NCBI GenBank assembly: GCA_031216445.1
Contig: CM062210.1
Location: forward strand, 3,838,501 to 3,902,500
Direction: 5' to 3'
Source: Lateolabrax maculatus
Taxonomy: Eukaryota > Chordata > Actinopteri > Acropomatiformes > Lateolabracidae
DNA: 64,000 bases
Every line of letters starts with the position of its first letter. Position 1 is the first letter of the stretch. Below the pieces are notes generated by a model. It saw nothing but the letters and a program-made list of their open reading frames with translations, made no database searches and was not told the DNA's origin. This document shows positions 1 to 11,738 of this stretch, piece by piece. The position numbers and the translations under genes were made by a program.

Positions 1-1158
1 CTGTGCTGACTTGCAAACATTCACTCAGCGTAGAGAAGTGGTTTGACAACAAAACTGTTGCAAAAAATTACGCATTTTGCTTCAAACATTTAATTATTGT
101 GTTCGTTAAACCAAACCTCAGAGACGAGTGCTGCTGGAATTAGTACTACTAACTCTTTTCTCTTAATATTTAAAGTGGTTGTTTTGAAAAGCAATGAAAC
201 TTGTGACTTTAGACCTTAGTGACTCATTTTGCATCAAAAATTGCACCTATTCTTCTCAGAGTCATAAATCCATCAAATCAGAATATCATACACATACTGC
301 TGGAATCAGCCCGACTTGTCACAGTGATTTTTCTCTTCTAAGACATGTCAATGAAACCACTCGGAAATTATATCAAAACAGCGCTCCTTACAACCTACTG
401 TAAGATATTCTCATAATCACCTTTTCATGATGCCGATTTGCCAAAATGCAAAGGAATTTTGGCAAAAATAATGCTGATCCTGAAGACGGCTGCAGCTGAC
501 TCTACTTCACCTGCGGTTCGCATCAACCAAAACGTGATGGGAACTGTGGTGCCAAAACTCACATTATACAGATGTTTGTTGCCTTAAAATCATACAGGGA
601 CATAAAGGCAAATCTCAAATTGTATATTCTTTTGTTTCAGTAGAATATACCAAACTATGGAATTTCTTATCCTGAAAATAACAAAATAAGGGCAGCTCAG
701 CTAAGACATGTGGTGACTATGCCATCAGCCTGTAAAATGGGTGAAACCCGAGCAGAAACAGTTAGTGTTCAAAGGTTTAATTTGAAGTGTCCAGAGTCTA
801 AAATGTACTTATTAGTATTTCATAAAGCGACTTGTTTGCAAAATACCAGCACAAATTATTTACTTTCCCTTACAGGTAAACACGAATAGAGAGGCAAGAC
901 CATATCAGAGAGACAGTAACAGTAAAACCATAAGCAAGAGAGGAGAGCCAACATGTGAGGAGCAAATCAAGAGGAGACCTCTTGATTTAACAAACTGTGA
1001 AACCAGCAGTCTGTGGCTTCTGTGCTGTGGCATGAGATGGGATCCATCGGTAGGAGAGGAATTAATAGAACAATCCCACAGAACAACTGTTCTCATTTAG
1101 AGCCATCCTACTGAGTTCATAGCATGCGTCTCTGCAGCATAAACAATCCCTCTCTCTG

Positions 1159-1176
1159 ACACACACACACACACAC
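1159..1176. repeat. (AC)9 microsatellite
   Basis: A short AC run preceded by a TCTCTCTG stretch. Confidence 0.9.
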
Positions 1177-4100
1177 ATACAAGCAAACACTCATTTTCAG
1201 AGTGCTAGCACTGTCATAGGTCCTGGGGCTAAGAAGCTTTCTGATTTACTTTGGTAATCCCAGCTGTAAGTCCCCTTATGGCTGTCAGTGTGCACTGCTG
1301 ATGCTAAATAAAAGAACAGAGAGGTAAAAATGTAATTACTCTAAATTTTTATTTCGTTCGGTGGTAATTAGGAATGTAACACTACAACCATAGAAAGATT
1401 TATTTTTATGCCACCAATCCGAAATGAAGTAATATTTACCGTACATTTTTAGGTCTCAGCAGTGCCTGCCAACTATAACCAATTACACCTGATTAGCAAT
1501 TTTGTGCTTGCAATATAAATGCCACTGTTACTGGTACAAAGCAATCTAATCACTGTATGACCATTAAAAATGTGTAATGATATTTTTTGCCCTTAGATAT
1601 GTTCTATTTTCAAATTAATTTTTAAAAATGTTTTCATGAATGGTAAATCTTGATACTGAATTGAAATCCTCTGTTCCCACAGAACGTGACTGCTACAATA
1701 ACAGGTTAATGGTTATTTGGAAGAAGGGTACACATTGTATCGTATTAAGAGTTGCTAGCTCTCCCCTGGGAGGAACAATCAGCCTTGCATGTAGGAAATT
1801 GTGATTTGAGATTGGGTTGAACATGATGCACCACAGCTATGTGCTGCACACTAGGGAGAAAAAAAAATTACTTTCATTAAGTTACACTGAAGTTCATACA
1901 TCAGTGATGATAAGCTCTCCGAGGGGCCAGCCATCTCACAAGCCACGAGATTGAAGCGTCCCATCTCCCACAATATGAGGGGGGGAAAAAATGAAATATT
2001 CTATTAATTTTCTCCAGATGCATACGTAAAAGTAAATTAGATCAGAGGGTAAAGAAAAAGAAAAGTGACAGGAATTTCTGATGTTGTGCATCATGAACAA
2101 TGAGCACTCATGTATACTGGGATATAAACTCAAGCAATGCAGGTGCTTGAACAGTCTGCTCATCGCTACGCAGTGGAGCTTAATAATGAGCGTTATTACA
2201 AAGACCAGATGTTCAGCTCGTAACCCATCCTCTAATTTGATTAGCAAATTGTCAATACAAAGTCAGGCTCTTTAGGGAGGTTAGATCGAGTTGCATCAAG
2301 CTCTAATTTAGCTGTCTGGTAACCAACGCAGCTTGTAGCTGGGGGCACTGGGTCACAACCGTTTGCCAGCTTGTTCAACCTTTTACAGCAATTTTCAAGC
2401 ATATGCCATACAGCAGTGCTCGTGTCATCCAAATATTAGGAGGGGTGCCATTAGGTCTGTACTCAGCATGCAAACCCATGCTGAGAATGAACAGCGGTAA
2501 CCCTGGATGCTTGTGACAGTGACTGTCCTGTGATCAATTCAAGTGTGCGGCTTTTACTGAGAGGAAGAAAAGCCACAATTAAAGTCAGAGCGCCTCGAGA
2601 TGCTGGTTCCACAGTTAATTCTTAACCAATTAAATCAAATTGACTTTGCTCCGGTTTGATTGTCAGTTACACAGCTCACATTGGATCTTCATCAACGATA
2701 ATTGCGCTTCAAAGAGGGTGGAAGAGTGAAGGATCCTCCGTGACAGCTCAGGACATGGGTAGTAGGCATGTATCCAAAATGCAGTAGTTGGGAGCAAGAT
2801 GAGGCTAAAAATCTGGTTTCACACTTACTCGCGTTCATCATCAGAGAGAGAAAAAGGCATATCTGACAGGCTCTAAGTGGTTAAAGCAATCTTAACAAGC
2901 CAGCCTTTAGAAAAATTACCAAATGTTAAAACACTTGGCTACCATTTGGACATAGTGCATTAGAAGCATCTAAATTACATTCTCCAGCTCTGCGAGACAG
3001 AAGATGGATGGCTGTATCCAAAAGCTTTATGACGCAGTTTTGCAGTTTGAAGTGATGACAACAGGGTCTGTTGTGTGTCAGAAAAACGCTTTCTAACGTT
3101 TCCTATCCAAGTTTGTTGTTACCATAGTTGCCGCACATAAACAACATCTGACTGCAGAAGGCTGAGTAGAATTTATAGAGCCAAGGGTATTTATCGGTCA
3201 AGATTCATGACCTGCCATCTGCGAATCACGTTTCAGGGTGAAGCTGTTGTCAGTTAGACCGAACTGGGACTCCCTTAATTTATACTGCTTCAGCACACTG
3301 TGTTGCAGAAGAGAAATGTAATCCTGATGTGCTGTAAATCCTAAAAGGTTCCTCAGTATGTGGTCCCAGTCCTCCAGGGCCAGGACAACAAAATTCAAAA
3401 CTTAACTTCTGTATTGAAGAGTTAAGAGTGTCAAATCTTTAGGGGTTAAGGTTAATTGTATGTAAATAACTGTTTTTGCAGTAAGCATGCGCATGTGCCA
3501 ATCAGCCTTTACTTAGGCAGAGGGGAAGGTGTGAATGTGAAGACAATGAAAAACTAGACAGGTTGGCAAAGTTATTCCACATAGTGTGACCCTTATCTTT
3601 GCTCAGAAAATCATTTCAGGTGTCTTATCAGCATCCTTTTCATTCATTTATCATTTTCTGTGTCAGCAGTGCTCGCACTTGGAATTTACCAGTTTGGGGG
3701 GTGGGTGGGGGGATTAGTTTACGTACTATTTATATTTATTTGATCATTTCCAGCAGTTCACATAGGGGGTAATTTATTTTTCAGAGAATCTATAACAAAA
3801 GGCATCACATTGGCTTGTGTGAATATGGACAGCAAGAAAAAATCTTTCCATTTCCATGTTTCCATTTACCTAACAGCCCGGACTTAAAAGATTGTTTTAC
3901 AAGTTGATTTGGGGAATGACTGTGTTGAGGCTGACAGCTCAGATCACTAATGAGGATTTGGCTTTGTTCTGAGTGAGGCGCCCCCATTCAGATTCAAACA
4001 ATCGCAGATCAAATGGATGATGTTGTTTGCGTTTGTCACTTCCCTTGATGAGGGGGCAGGAAAACAGCTAGATCTGTTTGTGTTCGAGCCGTTTAACAGC

Positions 4101-6264
4101 CAATTAGTCATAAAGCTTAAGCTTTAAGCACAATTTAAATGGACAACATGAGAGCTCACAGCCAGGCTGCATAAAAAGGAGCCGACTAACTTCTGAGGCT
4201 CTTATTTTAATGCCAAAATAATATTACCATCAGGTATAAAAAGACTCAAGTGCTTTGATAGGAGCAAAGTGGTCATAATCAATGGTACACATATTGTAAC
4301 CAGCAGGACTGTCAGTTGTCTGTGGAACCGGTTATTATTCTGAATGCAACACCCTAATCAGGGAGCCTCTGATTCAGTTTCTATTTCAGATTCAATGTGA
4401 CATGACTTATACTCCCTCGTCATCTCCGTGCAAGGATTACTTGTTATGGCTGTCATACCAAATTGCAACTTTGTAGATAGAAAAGGAGCATGAGCAACGC
4501 TTAGGTGACAGAGAGAAATAAGTCAGTCAACTCACTCACTGTGGCAGAAGCAGCCTTTGAGTAACTCAAGAAAATATTGCTGAAACAGCTCGATCTATTA
4601 ACCGGGCTGTCTGTCGTGACCTGAAACTGAGCATAAACAATCCCTAAAAACAAAGGCAATGTATTTTTTTTTAAGTGTGACTACAAGATTAAGTGACTTT
4701 TTAGGTGGATCTTTTCATTTTTTCTTTTCACAGCAAATTACATTTGTTTCCACAGCCTCAACAGAACACAGTGTACCATTTCATTTGTCTCTCTATCATC
4801 TCTTTCCTTTAACAACACCTGACAGTTGTTTATTCGTGCCCGAGTAAAGAAGCTGCAGCAGTGAGAGAGCCTCAGTACTGTAATGCCTTAGTAAGACTTG
4901 CTGATGTAAGGCATGCAACACCAGCCACAAAAAATAGTTTTCAGAGCTGCTAAATAAATGGAAATGATGGGGATGATTGTTGTTATTATTCCTTACATTT
5001 TTCTCCACAAAAATATTTTGAAGAGTTCAGGAGAAGCAGCGTGGTGAGCTTGATCCTTTTTAAGTGTGATTCAAAACTGCTCCACAATAGCAAGGCCAAA
5101 CACAGGGCCATTTGAGGAGCAACCTTGGTGTAATGTGCTGTAATTTTACAGCCGCCTCTCTATGACATCTTAGTGCAAAGTTCCTGCTTTCATTAAAATA
5201 GCTGCCATTTTCATCACAGCAGATGCCCATGCACTCAGCATATGTGCAAGGTCATAAATCCAGATTACCTACTTCTTGTGTCACTTCTTGAGCCATCTGG
5301 TGTGATTTAAGCAGTGGGAAACACCGGCTCCTCCCCGACCAAAGAAAAGGATGGCGACAGCTCAGAAATTACTTGGCCACAACTTCAGTCAATTAAAAAA
5401 GAGAAAAAAACGCCATAAGTGCCTTAATATGTTCCCTAGATTTTTCTTTTAGTATATTTATTTATTTGTGGAGTGTGTGTGATGTGAATTACAACCACAA
5501 TTATTTATATTGTTCCAAGGGCAGTATTCTTTTTGATCATATTATATTGCAGAATTAAGTTTTGTTTTCCTTTTTCTTCAGTGTCCTGAAAAGAGGATAG
5601 TGGAGTAAAACATGATGCATTGTCTAAATGCACTTCATTGCTCTGCTGTGAGTCAAGCAGGTGACATTTTATGTGTTTGCCACATGAACAGTATTCAGTA
5701 ATTGTTACATATGTAGTCATGGTTTATTATTCTGTATATAGTGAAAACATGACTATGACTGGAATGCATGTGCTCCTATTGAATTTTTCATTAATTTCAT
5801 AATGTCACTGAGGATGCATTTTGAGAAAACCAATGAACAGAAAACTGCAAGACAAATGACAAAAAAAGAAATGTCATGGTCACTCCTTATCTTCAGTCAT
5901 AGTTTTCGACCAGGACATTTTTGAAGGATATTATTTTAACAGCCAAGTTATATAACAGTTGCTGGAGTGCCTGTATTAAAATTTTCCCTCTGGCTACTGT
6001 ACACTCTGCCTCATGATGAGCCAATGAAATCAAAAAGAAAAACAATGGCTCTGCATCAAACCATATGTAGTGCTGGCTTGACACAAAACGGTATCCAGTC
6101 TTCTGTTTCTCCGCTGTCTAGACAGATAACTGGTCTCATGTTAGCAGAAACGTAATTTCCAGTTGGTAAGTCACAAGAGGATGAGTGGCAAACTTGTAAC
6201 ATTGTGAAAGAGAATCAGAAGTTTTAAATGTCAGCTTGAACTTCAAAACACCAACCCTCTCCAG

Positions 6265-6284
6265 AAAAAAAAAAAAAAAAAAAA
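6265..6284. repeat. Poly(A) tract, 20 bases
   Basis: A homopolymer flanked by AG-rich sequence. No retroposed gene is recognisable upstream of it. Confidence 0.9.
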
Positions 6285-8576
6285 GAGAAAAATCTAATTT
6301 GGTGAGTCCATTTCCCACCGGATGGAATATATGCTCACTGCAATTCAGGATATTTTGTATTTCACTTAAGTTCTGATATGTCTGTGGGTCATACTGACAC
6401 CAGAATTTCATTAAGTTTCTTACAGCTAATTGGCATGTACTCAGTTCTCTGCTGCAGCCCCACTTCGTGATCTGGCCGGATAAGACTAATTTACTTTTAC
6501 AGAGTGTGTATTTGCACCTAGGTGACAACCGCCCCGCCAATATATTATAAATATCGACATATTTTGTGTCGTTTTATTAATTTTTTCATTTTCAGTTTTC
6601 AGTCACAGTTGGGTTAAGTTTAGGCCACATAACTACTTAGTTAGATTGGTTGATTAGGACAGATTTAACTAGTTTAGTTTACATAAGTAATTTTAACACT
6701 ACCTAGACGTTAGTTAGTCAAGTTGAATATGTAATTAATTACATTTTTTGCATTGTTGGCTATGGACACCTGGGTGGAAATTGCATCTGCCTTACATTAA
6801 GTAATTCACAAACTTACTTTCATATTTAGCACGCTGCAGGTTTGACGGATGGGAACATTTTTCAATCCCTGTCAGACCAGTTGTACACCTGGAAAGTGAA
6901 TGAATGACACAGCAGGTGTAGATGTCTTACTATCGCCACCACCAGGCACAGAAACTAACTGCAGCAACATTGTGGTTGCATTTTACTTGTAATTATCTCC
7001 ACCTACAGTACAGGCAAAGAAAGTAAAAGTTGGTGAAAAGTTAACCACCAAAATCTTCTTTTATTGTTTTATTTTGGCCTCTACATTTCACATCTACATT
7101 GACACGTCTACATCTGCAATTCCAAACTGTTGTTGTCACTTTCATTGCCAGTAGGTAGCACAGGTTTGGCCATGAACTGCAGGTCTAGACTTGGAATTTT
7201 CAAAGTGCAAACACTGCAGCTCTCCTGGGCCTGGTTTCAGGTGCTACACATCATGACAGTGTGTCCTTGTTACATAACATTCTTGCTTAGTGCAGCTTTA
7301 ATTTTGGACACAGTATAGTACAAAAATCACACATTGCAGTCAGCGAAGTCATCGTGCCAGGAGGTCTTCTGTACCTGCCAGGGACCATTGAGGATATGGC
7401 ACTTCTTCAATGTAGCAGACCAGGAGAGCTACTGACACCTTAGTAACCCTGGGCCCTGTGATGGAGCATCACGCCCGGCCAGGTGGACATGCTCATTGTC
7501 CGGCTGCCTTATCTCTTCAGGGCCATTCCTCCTGAAGATCACCGGGACTGACAGAGCAGAAGCGTTAGCATTCCTACAGAAATTTCTGGAGCAGGCAAAG
7601 CCCTGGGGAGTGTGTTGGCGATGCAAACGGGGAAAATCAGAGGCATCTGGACTAAAGGATAGTCTGGAGTATCCTAAACAGTCTCTTTGAGATTCAAAAT
7701 CCAGCTTGTTATTAAAATCACTGGGATATATTAAGGATGTTTCACTGATAAGGATGGTGAATGCAGGCTCTCAGCTGCACACATCCCCTCTTGCTGTTAC
7801 TCCTATAATGTATGGTTGTATGGAACAATTTAAAGCACCCTTGAGACTGGATCGATGAGATGGGCCGTTTGTGTCCTAATGCATTATATTTGACAAGTGA
7901 TTCCATATCTCAGGATGGATTGTTATTGTGTGACCTGTGCAGGACTGTAGTTTGATGTGACAGAAAATGAATACCATCGCAGAAAAAAAAAAGTGAAATA
8001 AATAAGTTCTGACATTGTGGCACCCTGCACAGTGCATTTCAGTATTTCATTTGGTACGTTGATGGTGATAGGTCAAAGATTTAGCATAATATAACCATGT
8101 TGCTCACTGTAACTACCTTTGAATCCTCTTATTAATGTTTTAGAAAATATGCATGCCTTGGGTAGAGCAAACTATGCGTACAGACAAGATCTCCTCTTAC
8201 AAATATGCTTTTAGGTGCACAGGACAACCACCTGTAAAATGACATTTGGTGAGAAAACCCCAAAACTTATTTTCCATTTCTGTCGAGTGGACGGAGTTGC
8301 TCAGACTGCAAAGATTAGATCAGTTCAGATCTATATTGTCCCAGAAAAGGAATATTCTTTTTGCAGCAAGGCAACAACACAAATTAGTAACCAATGAAAA
8401 ATAGAAACCTAAAATTGCAGAATATGCAAAAAAAAACATTGTACATTATATCTGTTAAATATGTTTTGACAGAAGTAGTTGATCATAATTATGTCTTTAA
8501 AAACCAAATGACACAAAAAAAATACATTGTAAGTTCTACACAAGTTTTAATCTTCTGTCTCTGTGTTAATTGATGT

Positions 8577-8640
8577 ACGTAGCTAAGTGGTAAAACAGAC
8601 TGGCCTGGAATAAGCAAATCACATGTTCAACACCCACTTA
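8577..8640 (+). mobile_element. tRNA-like sequence, probable degenerate SINE head
   Basis: An A-box-like TAGCTAAGTGGTAAAAC starts at 8580 and a B-box-like GTTCAACACCC lies at 8625-8635, about 45 bases later, as in tRNAs and tRNA-derived SINEs. No convincing acceptor stem closes around it, so an intact tRNA gene is unlikely. The 3' limit of any SINE body is not visible. Confidence 0.45.
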
Positions 8641-9675
8641 AACCCTACGTGCACACTGAAAAATGTAATGAATTTTTCCCTGGTTGAAAGTGTCAGAAAT
8701 TTTAGATCATGAGCAGTATGGTGGTCCATACCAAGAAGGTGTGTTAGAAATAATTTATGAAAAGGCAATCTCCTCGTGTGTTTTATCCCTAAATTGATAA
8801 CGAGGGATTATCCAGGTATTAACATAAAGCCCTGGTAAAAGTGCATGGTCTCACACACACACTGCATGTTGCTTTTCACAAAACAAGCCTGCTGCCGCTG
8901 CTGCCCATGTGGGAGTTTACCATCACTGCTACTGGCAATAACATTGGACTCCGAAGTCAACAGTCTCTGCTTCTGTGCCTGGAATGAGAATTTTATTGCA
9001 CATTATACAGCTTAATGAGGTAAGAGATTAAGATGTTGCCCTCATATTGCAAAGGCTGTATTAGCACATCGGATTCAAAATGAGTGTGCTCGGCGGTTAC
9101 CTCTTGCAGCATTGTTTGGGGGTGAGAGTGATGGAGTGGTTGGTGATTACTCTACAAATCTCTAATTTGGATGTAATTTCTAACTGTGGAATTTGGATTT
9201 AGTAGACAGGGATTTCTTTTGGCCTCGTAGGTTGGCCGGACAGTTTTCATCTGAATCAAGTCAGAGGTTATTACATGATGTAATTATACTATGATGATGT
9301 GCTGGTACTTTAAAAAAAAATCTGTATTTAAATTTCCCATAGTGCTAGAGGAGTTTTCATTTGTTTATTAAGTTTTATTTACATTATTTTTTTATTTAAC
9401 TAGTCACCTAATTAATGTTAAAACCCTTTTGAATTTTTACAGAATAAACATCATCATCAACTTCATTTTAAAATGCTTTTTATGGTCATCATTTTTTCAG
9501 CAATAGCCATTCAATGCACTTACATATTATAAGTAGCTTTTTCACTGTTAGTGGCGTAGTCCACCATTCCCCCCCTTAATACAAATTGCCTACCTACACA
9601 TACATACAAGTTTTTTTTAGTTTAGTTTTTTTTGGTTCTACTCTAAGATACATCAGTTGCTCCGCTGTTGTATCT

Positions 9676-9706
9676 GTAGTAGTAGTATTAGTAGTAGTAG
9701 TAGTAG
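9676..9706. repeat. (GTA)n trinucleotide repeat
   Basis: About ten GTA/TAG units with one ATT interruption, in the 5' intergenic region. Confidence 0.9.
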
Positions 9707-11493
9707 AAAAGGAGTGTTGGCTGTATTAAACAACACTTGCTGTTACTGTGGTAATCCCAGATGTTGCAAAATCAACTAGGCCAAAATCCTCAAGATTGCA
9801 ACTTTAAGGACCTTAAATGACGGCATTGTCAAAAGTTATTTGTATTTTAGAATAAAGAGAGAATAAAAGAGATGCCAATCATATTGAAATAGGAATTGTC
9901 ATAATAGTACCACATAATATCCTGTCATCATTTGTCCTTGCTGCTGTAGAGCTCAGAAGTGTCGTGAGCAGGAATCACGCTTTCCCAGAGCTATGGCTGC
10001 ACACTAAAGAAAAGGATTTATTTCAGCTTCTATATTAACCTGGGAGGTAAAGGCCTCTTCCTCCTCAGGTCAGGATGCTACCCTGTATCTGTGTTGCATC
10101 ACAACGCTGCAGGACTGTTATGGGTGGGTAGTATTGATTGGGTGAAAAGGCAACTGGTATGGGAGTTCACAACCAAGATACTGTAATTCTACAATCTTGA
10201 TGTGGATGCTCTCTGTAGAAAGCTTCTAGTTTTTATGTGTGAAGTCTGGAGGTCTGTATTTCTTGGAGAAGGGGGGGGGGTAGTGTGACACTTCCTCCTG
10301 GCCCCCGGTTGAGTTGTCGACTCTTGATCTTTCTGACAGTATGAAGAGCAACCTTATAGCTTTGTTTGAGTCAGTGTTTAAAAGAGCTGCTCTCTTTTGT
10401 GCAGGGAGCAGCAAGAGCATTTGACCTCATAAACTCTTACAATGATTACATGTTATTAAATGTTTACAGCCCCTATGAGTAAAGCACTTATGTTTTAGAT
10501 TTATGGAATTCCCAAGAGGTCAAATGGAAATGTAAAGGTTTGGAGTGGATAATGCAATATGTACACTTTGAGGATATTCATAAATCTATTGGTAGATTTA
10601 TTAATGTCCTGTAAAACAAGGTTTGTTTCAGTGACTTGATTTACAAACACTGCTTGTTAAGGTGGGTGAGAAGCTTATCCCACCGGATTCCTGCTGCCGT
10701 TCTGCAGCAGGCCTGCTGGAGGCCATATTTAGCAGCAGACGCTGACACACTTGACCTCTGCCAGCTAGACACAGAAGCTGGATTACCTGGTGATACGCTC
10801 CTGATTCTCTAATCCCAGATCTGTCTCGCAAAGATTAGCACAGAGAAAATCAACCACATGCAAGGCTGAGAAGTGCCATGCCTTGACTGCCCCTCCAACA
10901 TCTCCCAACCTACTGTTTGTTAATATTTTCTTTCTTGAACCGCACTGAAACTAGCTCTCAGTAAATAGCTGCTGGAGCCAGTGGCTTTAAAATATTAATT
11001 TAGTTATTTTCAGCTTCCCCAAACATTGCTCTCATTAGATAATGATTTTTCCCACAAGTCTGGCATGGAGGGAAGTTGTTTGTTGGGTTTCATCTGAACA
11101 AAAACACCACAGACATGCCATTTTTACATCTTTTGCTTCGGCTTGTGTAAAAGTTTGATCTATGCCTGGACTGAATTTTTTACTTTAAAGTAACTTTAGA
11201 ACTGTTTTTTTTTTAAAAAACGTTACTAGTTAGAAAAGAATAGTTTATTGCGTTTGTCATTTTCAGAAAGTGTTGTGACACAATAACATTTTTAACTGTA
11301 AATCTGTGTCGTGCGCTGAAGTAAGACTACCCATTTTCTCTTTGAGATTTTTATCTTTCCATGATCACTGTGTCACAGAGACATATATTCTTGCAGAGAG
11401 ACATATCTGACACACATTGCACATATGATAGTCTTATTATCTTTAACTAATTACATGACTTGCAGTACTTACAAAGGTGATCAAAATGTGTTG

Positions 11494-11679
11494 TCGGGGC
11501 ACCCCAGTAGCTCGCTTGGTAGAGTGCATACCATTAAGGCTGAGTCCCTTTTCACAGCGGCCCAGGTTCAGCCCGGGGCCCTTTGCTACAGGTCAGCCCT
11601 TCTCCCTCCCTTACTTTCCTCTCTCTCTCTCGATCGAATAATAAAGGTGAAAAAAATAGCACAAAAACAAAAACAAAAC
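11494..11679 (+). mobile_element. tRNA-derived SINE with target-site duplication
   Basis: The head contains a polymerase III A-box-like TAGCTCGCTTGGTAGAG from 11508 and a B-box-like GGTTCAGCCC at 11565-11574. A CT-rich body follows, then an A-rich tail with AATAAAGG and repeated ACAAAA. The 7-base sequence TGTGTTG occurs on both sides (11487-11493 and 11680-11686), as expected for a target-site duplication made by LINE-assisted retrotransposition. The layout resembles a tRNA SINE common in percomorph fish, from memory. It is non-autonomous and encodes no protein. Confidence 0.85.
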
Positions 11680-11738
11680 TGTGTTGACCAGGACTGAGTC
11701 AACCTCAAACCATTCTTTGTCTTTGTCAAAGACAAAGA

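Larger units (their letters stand above)
1..11486. other. 5' intergenic region without recognised genes
   Basis: AT-rich single-copy-looking DNA. Open frames are at most 134 codons and none resembles a known protein. Apart from the AC, GTA and poly(A) tracts and the tRNA-like head at 8.58 kb, I see only one candidate conserved element (about 2610-2760). Confidence 0.6.

Noticed and set aside
6136..6540. 134-codon minus-strand frame
   Set aside because: Includes a phenylalanine run from the poly(A) tract and has no domain.
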